Of a DNA stretch of 64,000 nt, positions 1-8,533 are shown piece by piece. The DNA lies in NCBI GenBank assembly GCA_964219355.1, contig CAXPOZ010000005.1, positions 310,001 through 374,000 on the forward strand. Reading direction: 5' to 3'. Position 1 is the first letter of the stretch. Each line of letters starts with the position of its first letter. This stretch comes from Parvularcula sp964219355. Lineage in GTDB: Bacteria; Pseudomonadota; Alphaproteobacteria; Caulobacterales; Parvularculaceae. A model generated the notes under the pieces. It was given only the letters and a program-made list of their open reading frames with translations, was not told the DNA's origin and did no database searches. Made by a program: the position numbers and the translations under genes.

Positions 1-2415
1 GCCATCGTCATGGGCGCGCTCTCTCCGCGGACCCGCAATGCACAGGCTGCCCTCTATAATGAGGGGGAGGTTGATTATCTCGTGGCAACGGACGCGATCG
101 GCATGGGGCTGAACATGGATATCGACCATGTCGCCTTTGCCGCCGGCGCCAAATTCGATGGCCGGAACTCACGCCTTCTGTACCCGGCGGAAGTTGCCCA
201 GATCGCAGGGCGGGCGGGCCGGCATATCAGGGACGGCAGCTGGGGGACGACCGCTGACTGCCCCGGCTTCAGCGAGGAACTCGTCAATCAGGTCGACATG
301 CACCGGTTCGATGCGGTCGAGGCGCTGCAATGGCGCAGCCCGCATCTTGATTTCCGCTCCCTGCCCTCCCTCTTGCGCTCACTTGAGCAAAAGCCGCCCC
401 GGCGAGAGCTTGTCAGGGCGCGGATGGATGATGACGAGGAGGCACTTCGCCGCCTGACCAAACGGCACGACATTCGGGACATGGCCAAGGGCGGGGCCGC
501 GCTCAAACTCCTCTGGGAAGTCTGTCAGGTGCCGGATTTCCGCAAAGTGACCCCCGACCAGCACGCGCAGATGCTCGGCGAAATCTACCACAAGCTGCTC
601 GAAAGCGGGGAAATCCCCTCCGCCTTTACCATGACGCAGCTGGAACGGCTTGACCGGCTCGATGGGGACGTGGACACCCTCTCCAACCGGATCGCGCATG
701 TGCGGACCTGGACCTATCTCTCTCACCGTCAGGGATGGCTGGAAAATGCAAGGCGGTGGCAAGCGGAAGCGCGCCAACTCGAAGACGCGCTTTCGGACAA
801 GCTGCATGAAAAACTCACGCAGCGATTCATTGACCGGCGCACGTCGGTCCTGTTGAAGAAATTGAAGGATGATGCCCCACTCCTTGCGGGCGTCACTCAG
901 GACGGAGAAGTCATCGTGGAAGGCGAATTTGTCGGGCGGTTGCTCGGCTTCCAATTCATCCTCGACCCGCGCGCCAAGGGCCCGCACGCGAAAGCCGTGC
1001 GGTTTGCGGCGCTTAAAGCCCTGCGGCCTGAGCTGGCGGCACGTGCCGCAGCGCTCGCCTCTGCGGGGTTCCATGAATTCTCCTTGCGCGAAGGCGGGAC
1101 GATCTGGTGGCGGCAATCGGCTGTCGCGCAGCTCACCAAAGGGCCGCAGCCCTTACGTCCTGAATTCAAGCTGGTCGCGACCGAGCATCTGCCGCCGCAA
1201 TCCCTGCCGGCGATCGAAGAGCGTGTGCGCGAGTTCATCGCTGACCGTGTCGAGAATCTGATCAGCCCGCTCGTCTCCTTGCAGAAGGCCGTCAACGAGG
1301 TTTCCGAAAGCCCCGATGCGCTGGCACCGACCGCGCGCGGGGTCGCCTTCCGCCTGATCGAGAATTTCGGCGCGATCTCGCGCAATCAGATTTCGGATGA
1401 GATCAAGGCACTGGAACAGCCCGAACGCGGCAAGCTGAGAAAACTCGGTGTGCGGTTCGGCGAATATACGATCCACATGCCGGGGCTTCTGAAGCCCGCG
1501 CCCGCCCATTTCCTCGCCCTTCTCTGGGCGCTGTGGGAAGGCAAGGATCCGGATGCCTTCCAGGTGCCGCCTGCGGGCTCGACCTCTGTCATCAATGACA
1601 AGGATATTCCGGCTGCGTTCTATTTTGCCAGCGGCTATCGCCCCTCCGGCACCCGCGCGGTCCGGATCGACATGCTAGAACGGCTCGCCGGTGAAGTGCG
1701 CACGGCACGCGAAGCGGCAGGTCGTGAAGGCTTTGAAGCCAATGCGAAGATGATGAGCCTTGTCGGCTGCTCCGGCGAGGATTTCGAAAGCATCCTGCAA
1801 TCGCTCGGCTTCAAGAAAGCAACGATCACGAAAGACGTGCCGAAGGTGACGGCCGGGCTGAAACCGCGCAGCGATGACAAGGCTGCGGCGGAAACGCCCG
1901 CTGAAGAAACGCAGACTGAAGCTGTGGAAGCGCCTGCTGACGGTGACGCAAGCTCAATCGCCGAAGCACCGGCTGTTGCTGAAGCTGTCAGCGAAGAACC
2001 AGCCGCAACAGATGCGCCAGCTCCGACAACGGATGAGCAGGATAAACCGGCCGAAGAGATCGCCGAGACGCCTGCTGTCGCGACTGCCGTGACGGATACG
2101 GAAGGACCTGCCGAAGTAGCGGCACCGGAAGCGGAAGCGACTCCCGTCGAGCCCGTTGAGATGGAGAGCGTTGAGGTCACTGTCTGGCGCTGGACCCCAC
2201 CGCGACCCAAACAGGAACGCCGCCGGGGCAAGCCTCAGGGCAAAAAGACCGAAGGCGGAGAAAAAGGCCCGCGCAAAGGCAAGGGCGGCCCCAAACGAGG
2301 CAAGCCGCAGGACCGTGGCCCCCGCACCTTCACCGCCGGCCCCAACCGCAAGAAGAAAGAGGCGGATCCAGACTCACCCTTCGCGGTGCTGGCAGCGCTC
2401 AAAGACAAGAGCTAA
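1..2415 (+). CDS. Suv3/SKI2-like DExH RNA helicase, C-terminal part (5' end cut off)
   Basis: The frame is open from base 1, so the N-terminal RecA domain lies outside the window. About 804 codons remain. Near the start are helicase motif V (DAIGMGLN) and motif VI (QIAGRAGR), which mark the second RecA domain of the SUV3/SKI2 superfamily 2 RNA helicases. A long helical region follows, matching the Suv3 C-terminal part. From about residue 620 the protein becomes low-complexity, first Ala/Glu/Pro-rich and then a Lys/Arg/Gly-rich basic tail. It ends in a short hydrophobic block (PFAVLAALKDKS). Such tails are common on alphaproteobacterial members and probably bind RNA. The expected role is RNA unwinding during turnover or ribosome-related processing. 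The family call is firm; the exact substrate is unknown. Confidence 0.9.
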   Translation, partial: AIVMGALSPRTRNAQAALYNEGEVDYLVATDAIGMGLNMDIDHVAFAAGAKFDGRNSRLLYPAEVAQIAGRAGRHIRDGSWGTTADCPGFSEELVNQVDMHRFDAVEALQWRSPHLDFRSLPSLLRSLEQKPPRRELVRARMDDDEEALRRLTKRHDIRDMAKGGAALKLLWEVCQVPDFRKVTPDQHAQMLGEIYHKLLESGEIPSAFTMTQLERLDRLDGDVDTLSNRIAHVRTWTYLSHRQGWLENARRWQAEARQLEDALSDKLHEKLTQRFIDRRTSVLLKKLKDDAPLLAGVTQDGEVIVEGEFVGRLLGFQFILDPRAKGPHAKAVRFAALKALRPELAARAAALASAGFHEFSLREGGTIWWRQSAVAQLTKGPQPLRPEFKLVATEHLPPQSLPAIEERVREFIADRVENLISPLVSLQKAVNEVSESPDALAPTARGVAFRLIENFGAISRNQISDEIKALEQPERGKLRKLGVRFGEYTIHMPGLLKPAPAHFLALLWALWEGKDPDAFQVPPAGSTSVINDKDIPAAFYFASGYRPSGTRAVRIDMLERLAGEVRTAREAAGREGFEANAKMMSLVGCSGEDFESILQSLGFKKATITKDVPKVTAGLKPRSDDKAAAETPAEETQTEAVEAPADGDASSIAEAPAVAEAVSEEPAATDAPAPTTDEQDKPAEEIAETPAVATAVTDTEGPAEVAAPEAEATPVEPVEMESVEVTVWRWTPPRPKQERRRGKPQGKKTEGGEKGPRKGKGGPKRGKPQDRGPRTFTAGPNRKKKEADPDSPFAVLAALKDKS

Positions 2416-2432
2416 GACTTCCCCCGTCTTCA

Positions 2433-2456
2433 CCTCTCCCTTGGATAAGGGAGAGG
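2433..2456. repeat. Perfect 10-bp palindrome with 4-nt loop (REP-like)
   Basis: The arms CCTCTCCCTT and AAGGGAGAGG flank GGAT just after the helicase stop. No T-run follows on either strand, so it is not a classical intrinsic terminator. A weaker relative with the same CTCCCT/AGGGAG core sits at 20139-20157, which suggests a dispersed intergenic palindrome family. Downstream DNA to 2590 is C/T-rich (CCCCTCCCCC, CCCTCTCCCC) and looks non-coding. Confidence 0.5.
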
Positions 2457-2592
2457 TCGGAATCGCCGCAGGCGATGCCGGGTGAGGGTTTATTCAGGCA
2501 GTGTGCTGACCATAAAACCCCTCCCCCTGACCCTCTCCCCGTTTCCGTGGCGAGGGGACGATAATGGCAAAAATCAATGAGGGCCTGACGCC

Positions 2593-2922
2593 TCAGCCCT
2601 TTTTCACAAATTCCGATTTCAGCTTCATCGCGCCGATGCCGTCGATCTTGCAATCAATGTCGTGATCGCCCGCGACGAGGCGGATGTTTTTCACCCGTGT
2701 ACCGACTTTCACGACCTGAGACGTGCCCTTGATCTTGAGATCCTTGATCACGGTGACGGTATCGCCGTCTTCCAGCGAATTGCCATTCGCATCCTTGAAG
2801 ACCGGCCCGTCGCTTTCCCCGCTGGCTGACCATTCATGGGCGCATTCGGGGCAGATGAAGAGTTCGCCATCCTCATAGGCATAGGTCGAGCCGCATTCAG
2901 GGCAGGCAGGGATTTGAGGCAT
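2593..2922 (-). CDS. phnA: PhnA/YjdM-family zinc-ribbon protein
   Basis: This 109-residue protein matches the small PhnA (YjdM) family along its length. An N-terminal zinc ribbon uses CPEC (C7, C10) and a second CPEC (C24, C27). It is followed by the conserved PhnA domain with the pattern DGDTVTVIKDLKIKG and a C-terminal MKLKSEFVKK segment. The family was named from the E. coli phosphonate locus, but no phosphonate genes are present here and its biochemical role is not settled. The ATG is preceded by GGAGCG on the minus strand. It stands 33 bp downstream of the sulfotransferase gene on the same strand, so the two may be co-transcribed. Confidence 0.9.
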   Translation of the reverse strand: MPQIPACPECGSTYAYEDGELFICPECAHEWSASGESDGPVFKDANGNSLEDGDTVTVIKDLKIKGTSQVVKVGTRVKNIRLVAGDHDIDCKIDGIGAMKLKSEFVKKG

Positions 2923-2955
2923 GCGTCACATCGCTCCGGGGGCTGAACCCCGCCG

Positions 2956-3963
2956 CTAGCGCAGCTGGCTCTGGAATGCACCCGCCTCGGCCTTAGGCGG
3001 CTCAAGCCCCAGTGCCTTGCGGACAGGTTCGGTGCGGGCATGGCGGACGATATCCATTATCGTGTCCTGCTCATCGAGCGACAGCTCACGCCGCCAGCGG
3101 TCAATCGAGCCCAGTGGCGATTTGAGGACGCTATGATAGCGAGCATTGTCCTGCGCTGACTGGCGCTGGAGCTGTTTGAGGAACAGCATGGTCTGCACGC
3201 TGGTCTCCAGCCCCGTATAGGCAAAGAGCCGCGCCATCTTGTCGGCCGGCGCCCGGCAGAGGTCCTCGTAGAGCAGCGGCACGTAACGGTCATTACCCGC
3301 CATATCGGCGGCGGCCTTGTCGTTCTGCACCATCCATGAATAGGCAATCCGGTCCATGAAGCGCCGCGACAGGATATCCTTCTTGGTGAAGGGATAAAGT
3401 TCGGATTCGGGCAGCTCGAAGAGCTCATCGATCTGCGGATCGGGGTTCATCAGGCCCGCCGACATGCCGCGCTCCAGCGAGGCGATGCGCCCGCCGACAT
3501 GGCGGATCAGGTGGATGATCTTGAGATTGGGGTCAGCAGCCGCCCAGAGCGGCGCGCGGCAGACCGCGCTGACCGATTTAAGAACATAGAGCCCCTTTGC
3601 CCCGCGGCGCGGCGCGACCGGCACCGGCAGGCCCGCCCAGTTCCTGCCCGCCGCCTTGCGGAGCGCCTTGCTCGTTACCCGCGCGGTCTTGTGCAGGGCC
3701 CCGCCCAGCAACCCGCGATAATTCTTCGGGAAGAAAGGCGGCACGCCGATGACGCCCGGGGTGCGGGTGAATTTCAGCTCTTCGAGATAGTCAGCGGCGG
3801 CCTCGGCGTAATATTCGACCTCCCCCTCGCAGGGGAATTTCGGCAGGTCGTGCCGACGCTTCACCGCATCGGGTTCATGCAGGTAAACAGTATCAGGGTG
3901 GCTGTCGAACAGCTTCCCGAGCCAGGTCGTTCCCGACCGGCCACTGCCAATGATCATCAACAT
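2956..3963 (-). CDS. PAPS-dependent sulfotransferase family protein
   Basis: The 335-residue protein begins directly with the 5'-phosphosulfate-binding loop GSGRSGTTWL (residues 6-15). This is the hallmark of the sulfotransferase_1/3 fold. The 3'-phosphate-binding region is visible as LIRHVGGRIASLERG, with the conserved Arg and Ser. The likely reaction is transfer of sulfate from PAPS to a carbohydrate, lipid or other acceptor, which cannot be predicted. There is no signal peptide, so it is probably cytoplasmic. Bacterial homologues often sit near polysaccharide genes, but the neighbours here are a PhnA protein and, divergently, an S9 peptidase. The family assignment is good. Confidence 0.85.
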   Translation of the reverse strand: MLMIIGSGRSGTTWLGKLFDSHPDTVYLHEPDAVKRRHDLPKFPCEGEVEYYAEAAADYLEELKFTRTPGVIGVPPFFPKNYRGLLGGALHKTARVTSKALRKAAGRNWAGLPVPVAPRRGAKGLYVLKSVSAVCRAPLWAAADPNLKIIHLIRHVGGRIASLERGMSAGLMNPDPQIDELFELPESELYPFTKKDILSRRFMDRIAYSWMVQNDKAAADMAGNDRYVPLLYEDLCRAPADKMARLFAYTGLETSVQTMLFLKQLQRQSAQDNARYHSVLKSPLGSIDRWRRELSLDEQDTIMDIVRHARTEPVRKALGLEPPKAEAGAFQSQLR

Positions 3964-4099
3964 GTCGCGTTAACGCTCTTCAAGCCACTGAATGAACAAG
4001 CACACTAGCTTGACCAAAAGAAGGCCTGGTTAACAGCGGCATGGCCAGCGGGCGGAAAACCGCTAGAACAGCGCAAAAATCCCCTCAGGAGGACCAAGA

Positions 4100-6316
4100 A
4101 TGACCCGATTGATCGCCCTCGGCCTTGCCGTCTCTGCCGTTGCCCTCACAGCAGGCGCCTCTGCCAAGGACCTCACCATTGAGGCCCTGCATGACGAAGC
4201 GGGGCTGTCGGGGCCATCCTTGCGGGGGGTGAATTTCTCGCCTGACGGCAAGATGATCACCATGCTGCGCGGTCGCGAGGACGATGCGCGAACCCTCGAT
4301 CTCTGGGCCTATGACGTTGAAACCGGCGAATCGCGCGTGCTGGTCCGCTCCGATGACCTTGTGCCAGCCGATGTCGAGCTGTCCGAGGAGGAAAAGAACC
4401 GCCGCGAGCGCCAGCGGATCTATGACAGCGGCATCGTCTCCTATCAGTGGGATGATGACGGCAAGCGCATCCTCTTCCCGCTGGGCGGCGATGTGTTCCT
4501 CTATGACCTTGCCGAGGGCGCGGCGATCCGCGTGACCGACACGCCGGATGATTTCGAAACCGACCCCAAGGTCTCCCCTGACGGCAATTTCGTCTCGTAT
4601 GTCCGCAATGATGAAGTCTTCGTCTATGAGCTGGCAAGTGGCAGGGAACGTCAGGTCACCAAAGGCGCAGGCGGGACGATCCGCAATGGCGTCTCGGAGT
4701 TCGTCGCACAGGAAGAGCTGGGACGGAATACCGGCTATTGGTGGTCGGGCGATGACGAGATGATCGTCTTTGCCCAGATCGATGAGTCCCCGGTCGATAT
4801 CGTCGAGCGCCTCGATTTCACGCCGGAAGGGTCAAAGACCATCTCCCAGCGCTATCCCTTTGCGGGTACCGACAACGTCAAGATCAAGCTCGGCATCACG
4901 ACGCCGAAAGGCAAAAAGCCCAAATGGATCGACCTTGGCGAGAATGAAGACATCTATGTCGCAACCGTCCGCTGGCACGAAGGCAGCCCGTATGTTTTCC
5001 GCCTCAGCCGAGACCAGAAGTCGCTCGACGTCCTCAAAGCCGATCCGAAGACCGGCAAGACCGAGCTAGTTTTCTCCGAGACCTCCGACACATGGGTGAA
5101 TTTGCGCGCGAGTACCTTCCGCAGCCTTGATGATGGCGGCTTCCTGTGGCTCTCTGAACGGGACGGGTTCAACCATATCTATCGTTATGACGCAGACGGA
5201 AAGAACCCTGTCCAGTTGACCAAAGGCGAGTGGCCGGTGACCGGCCTTACCTGCCTCGATGAGGAAGACGGCGAAGTCTATTTCTCTGGCTGGAGGGAGA
5301 CTGCAGCAGAGCGCCATATCTATCGCACGACGCTTGCTGGCGGTGAGATCGAACAGGTGACGACCGAGCCCGGCTGGCATTCGGCAAGTTTTGGCGAAGG
5401 GTGTGAGGCCTATATCCACCGCTTCTCATCCCAGAACCAGCCGCCCCAAGCCGCCGTCATGGGCGCGGACGGCACCCGCCGTTACTGGCTCCTCGAGAAT
5501 GCACTCGATGACAGCCATCCCTATACGCCTTATCTTGATAGCCATCTGCAATGGGAATTCGGGCAGATCGAGGCCGAGGACGGCCAGATGATGGATTATC
5601 AGATCCTGAAACCCGCCACGGCGACCGCCGCCCACCCTGCCCCCGCCATGCAGCTTGTCTATGGCGGGCCGGGGGTTCAGCGGGTACGGAATGTCTGGGG
5701 CAACGCCTATGCGCAACTCCTTGCCGACAAGGGCTATGTCGTTTTCATGCTCGACAATCGCGGCGCCTTTAACCGCGGCAAGGCATTCGAGGATGTCATC
5801 TATCACAAGATGGGCCAGCCGGAGGTCGTCGATCAGGCGGCGGGCACCGCATGGCTGACTTCGCAACCATTCGTCGATGGCAGTCGGATCGGCGTTCAGG
5901 GTTGGTCCTATGGCGGCTATATGACCCTGATGATGCTCGGCCAACGCCCTGACCTTTACAAGGCTGGCGCATCCGGCGCCCCGGTCAGTGACTGGCGTAC
6001 CTATGACACGGCCTATACGGAGCGTTATATGGGTGATCCGCGCGAAGTGGCTGAGGCCTATGACGCGTCCTCCGTCATCACCTATGCGGAAGGGATCAAG
6101 GATGACGCCCTCCTCCTCATTCACGGTATGGCCGATGACAATGTCATCTTCCAGAACGCGATTGATGTCATGGCCGCCCTGCAACAGCAGGACACGGATT
6201 TCAAACTGATGACCTATCCAGGCGAGAAGCATGGCTTCCGGGACAAGGAAAACAAGATCCACCGTGACCGGACGACCCTTGATTTCCTTGATGCCCGCCT
6301 GACACCGGGCGAGTGA
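4100..6316 (+). CDS. Exported S9 family prolyl/dipeptidyl peptidase (DPP-IV-like)
   Basis: The 738-residue protein starts with a Sec signal peptide ending near ASAKD (about residue 23). The first ~470 residues have the character of a DPP-IV beta-propeller. The C-terminal alpha/beta-hydrolase domain carries the catalytic triad: S603 in GWSYGGY, D679 in HGMADDNV and H711 in GEKHGF. The length and order match the dipeptidyl peptidase IV group (S9B), which removes X-Pro dipeptides from peptides in the periplasm. A strong AGGAGG ribosome-binding site precedes the ATG. Two single GTTAAC half-sites lie in the upstream gap (about 3970 and 4030), with no clear promoter. Its stop abuts the stop of the convergent xylanase gene. 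Confidence 0.93.
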   Translation: MTRLIALGLAVSAVALTAGASAKDLTIEALHDEAGLSGPSLRGVNFSPDGKMITMLRGREDDARTLDLWAYDVETGESRVLVRSDDLVPADVELSEEEKNRRERQRIYDSGIVSYQWDDDGKRILFPLGGDVFLYDLAEGAAIRVTDTPDDFETDPKVSPDGNFVSYVRNDEVFVYELASGRERQVTKGAGGTIRNGVSEFVAQEELGRNTGYWWSGDDEMIVFAQIDESPVDIVERLDFTPEGSKTISQRYPFAGTDNVKIKLGITTPKGKKPKWIDLGENEDIYVATVRWHEGSPYVFRLSRDQKSLDVLKADPKTGKTELVFSETSDTWVNLRASTFRSLDDGGFLWLSERDGFNHIYRYDADGKNPVQLTKGEWPVTGLTCLDEEDGEVYFSGWRETAAERHIYRTTLAGGEIEQVTTEPGWHSASFGEGCEAYIHRFSSQNQPPQAAVMGADGTRRYWLLENALDDSHPYTPYLDSHLQWEFGQIEAEDGQMMDYQILKPATATAAHPAPAMQLVYGGPGVQRVRNVWGNAYAQLLADKGYVVFMLDNRGAFNRGKAFEDVIYHKMGQPEVVDQAAGTAWLTSQPFVDGSRIGVQGWSYGGYMTLMMLGQRPDLYKAGASGAPVSDWRTYDTAYTERYMGDPREVAEAYDASSVITYAEGIKDDALLLIHGMADDNVIFQNAIDVMAALQQQDTDFKLMTYPGEKHGFRDKENKIHRDRTTLDFLDARLTPGE

Positions 6317-7486
6317 TCAACTGCGCGCCGTCGTCGCCTCGAAAGCGGCGGCGATGGCGTCATACATCGGCGTCGGCTGGTAGCTGTCATCAAACGGTGT
6401 CGAGCGCTTCTGCAGCCCGTCACTGCGCGGCTGGAAATTCTGCATCCATGAATAGCGGTGTACGAGCCCCCAGCAAAGCACATCGCGAAGCTGCGAATAC
6501 TCAAACATCAGGCCTAGATAGGCGGACGTATAATCCGCAATCAGACCATCGCGCGTCGTGATATCCGCCGGCAGGTTCTGGTCATTGATATCGAATTCAG
6601 TGATCACAAGATCGAGCCCCAGCGAGGTCACGTCATTGAGGAAGGACCGCCAGGCGGCCTCGTCGATGCCGCCGAAATTACCTGTGCCAGCAAAGATATG
6701 GCTCTGCACACCGAGCGCATCGATCGGCGTCCCCCGCGTGATCATGCCGTCGAGGAGCGTCAGCACCCCATCGCGATGCGCATTCCCCGTCCCCCAGCTC
6801 ATGAAATCATTATAGACAAGCTGGGTATTGGGCAGCGTGTCCCGCGCGGCCTGAAACGCGATGTCGAGCACGGCCTCCATGCTCCCCAGATTGCGAGAGA
6901 ACGGCGATGATCTGTAGGCGCCATTGCCTGGGTTGACCGCCTCATTGACGACATCCCAGCTGTCGATCTGCCCCTGATAGCGGGCCGCGACTGTAGTGAT
7001 GTGCTCCGTTAAGAGACGTTCTGCTTCCATGGCAGGGTCGGCGCCGAAATCATAAGTGTCGAACCATGAAGGGTACCGGGTTTCATCTTCCCACAGCAAC
7101 GTGTGCCCGCGGAAACCGATATTTTCTGTTTGCGCAAAATTGACCAGCGCATCCCCGCCAGTGAAGGTGAACATATCCGGTGACGGACGGATGGCCTGCC
7201 ATTTGAGATCGTTCTCCGCGACCGCGACATTGCATTCCTCACGGACGAGATTGAGATAATTGTTATCGTTGAAGGTCGAGCCGGTGCCGGTATTAATCGC
7301 TGTGCCGAACCGCATCCCCTTCTCGGCCGATAATTCCGCAAGGCTCGGGGACCCCGCTGGTGGCGGAGGTGGAGGCGGTGGTGGCGGCACACTGACGGAA
7401 GTGGACGAGCCGCCTCCGCCACTACACGCCGTCAGCAACGCGCCGGACGACAGCGCCAGCATTTCCCGCCGAGACCATTGGGGCAT
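6317..7486 (-). CDS. GH10 endo-1,4-beta-xylanase, Tat-type lipoprotein
   Basis: The glycoside hydrolase family 10 fold is shown by the acid/base glutamate E182 in WDVVNEAV and the nucleophile E297 in VITEFDIND. The ATG at 7486 is chosen because AGGGAGG sits 5 nt upstream; a longer reading to 7522 lacks this. The N-terminus has a twin-Arg-like SRREML, a hydrophobic stretch and a lipobox ending LLTAC. A Ser/Gly linker and a run of prolines then separate the anchor from the enzyme. This predicts a folded, lipid-anchored xylanase facing the periplasm or cell surface. The 389-residue length suits a single catalytic domain with no carbohydrate-binding module. A LacI-type operator lies about 95 bp upstream. 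Confidence 0.94.
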   Translation of the reverse strand: MPQWSRREMLALSSGALLTACSGGGGSSTSVSVPPPPPPPPPPAGSPSLAELSAEKGMRFGTAINTGTGSTFNDNNYLNLVREECNVAVAENDLKWQAIRPSPDMFTFTGGDALVNFAQTENIGFRGHTLLWEDETRYPSWFDTYDFGADPAMEAERLLTEHITTVAARYQGQIDSWDVVNEAVNPGNGAYRSSPFSRNLGSMEAVLDIAFQAARDTLPNTQLVYNDFMSWGTGNAHRDGVLTLLDGMITRGTPIDALGVQSHIFAGTGNFGGIDEAAWRSFLNDVTSLGLDLVITEFDINDQNLPADITTRDGLIADYTSAYLGLMFEYSQLRDVLCWGLVHRYSWMQNFQPRSDGLQKRSTPFDDSYQPTPMYDAIAAAFEATTARS

Positions 7487-7573
7487 GATATTCCTCCCTG
7501 TACGCATGGGGGCACCTGTCATCCCTTCACCGGGCGCGGCGCCTCTCCGCCAGGCACGCTAACACAGGAAATC

Positions 7574-7587
7574 TGTTAGCGCTATCA
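7574..7587 (-). promoter_or_regulatory. LacI-family (XylR-like) operator upstream of the xylanase gene
   Basis: The 14-mer TGTTAGCGCTATCA (reverse strand TGATAGCGCTAACA) is a near-perfect palindrome. Its central AGCGCT is typical of LacI-family operators. It closely resembles the motif I recall upstream of xylose-regulated Caulobacter genes bound by XylR. It lies 88-101 bp upstream of the xylanase ATG, in the promoter region, which fits repression relieved by xylose. No LacI-family regulator is encoded in this window. Confidence 0.6.
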
Positions 7588-7669
7588 TGTCAATATGCCG
7601 CGATATGGCGGGATTGTTGCGGACCCGAACATGACCATTTGTTGAGAGTAGTCAGTGTGGGAGAAGAAA

Positions 7670-8125
7670 ATGACTGGCACAATGGACCGTCAGGGCCCGT
7701 TCCACTGGAAAGTTTTCGCCATTTACGCCCTTGCCGGGCCGCCGGTTGGCGCATGGCTGTTGCTCACTATCCTGCTGATCCCTGAAATGATGTCAGCGCA
7801 GAATCCCATTGAAGCCCTAGGCCTTTACTTGGGGATGGTCTTCTTCAGCCTGCTGTTCACCTATTTCACAGGTGGCCTGCAGGCCATTGCGACCGGCCTG
7901 ATCGCCGGATTCGTCGCAGCGTTTGGGGATGGCCGAGTCGGCTGGTGGACAGCACTTCTTGCTCCGGCTGTGGTGGGCGCCATCACCTATCTGATCCTGG
8001 CATCGATGGGCAGCAAAGACCCCGGCTTTGCACTGACACTTGGCGTAACTGGCATAGCCGCGAGCCTGACCCTGAAGCTCCTCTTTAATCGGACCTTCAG
8101 CACACCACAGATCAGTCATCCATAG
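7670..8125 (+). CDS. Small multi-pass membrane protein of unknown function
   Basis: I do not recognise this 151-residue protein. It contains about four hydrophobic helices: around residues 12-36, 45-68, 75-115 in two segments, and 118-140. A possible GTG at 7655 exists, but the ATG at 7670 has GGGAG spaced well upstream and is preferred. Its 3' end overlaps the 3' end of the convergent DUF454 gene by 14 bp. No catalytic motif is visible. It is probably an inner-membrane protein. Confidence 0.7.
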   Translation: MTGTMDRQGPFHWKVFAIYALAGPPVGAWLLLTILLIPEMMSAQNPIEALGLYLGMVFFSLLFTYFTGGLQAIATGLIAGFVAAFGDGRVGWWTALLAPAVVGAITYLILASMGSKDPGFALTLGVTGIAASLTLKLLFNRTFSTPQISHP

Positions 8126-8489
8126 AAGGCGGTGATGGTCGCGAGAGCACAAAGATCGCGACCATCATCAGCACCACTGCTTGAACAGCGAGAACTAGCG
8201 CGGGGACTTTCAAGGTCACTGATATCAACACAACAGCCAACATGGAGAGCACAGAGACTGTTTTCGCGCTTCGGCTGATCGCCCCGTAGCGGTTCCAGTC
8301 CTCAATCAGCGGGCCAAAAATCTGATGGTTCACCAGCCATTGATGCCAACGCTCAGATGAACGGGCAAAGGCGAACGCTGCCAATAACAGAAACGGCGTC
8401 GTCGGTAAGAGCGGCAGGACCACGCCCACTGCACCGAGCCCGACTGCGACCATACCCAGAAGCAACCACAGAGCACGTTTCGGTGTCAT
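8112..8489 (-). CDS. ybaN: YbaN/DUF454 family inner-membrane protein
   Basis: This 125-residue protein matches the DUF454 (YbaN) pattern. The first helix is followed by the conserved block VLPLLPTTPFLLLAAFAFARSS. Next come the W-H-x-W-L and GP-x-I-x-DW motifs (residues about 48-68) and two further helices to about residue 115. The function of the family is unknown; it is a three- to four-helix inner-membrane protein. ACGGAG precedes the ATG. It lies 44 bp downstream of cckA on the same strand and may be read from that transcript. Confidence 0.88.
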   Translation of the reverse strand: MTPKRALWLLLGMVAVGLGAVGVVLPLLPTTPFLLLAAFAFARSSERWHQWLVNHQIFGPLIEDWNRYGAISRSAKTVSVLSMLAVVLISVTLKVPALVLAVQAVVLMMVAIFVLSRPSPPSMDD

Positions 8490-8533
8490 CTGCTGATCAC
8501 TCCGTAGACAGCAGAAGCACCTGCATTCCTGCC

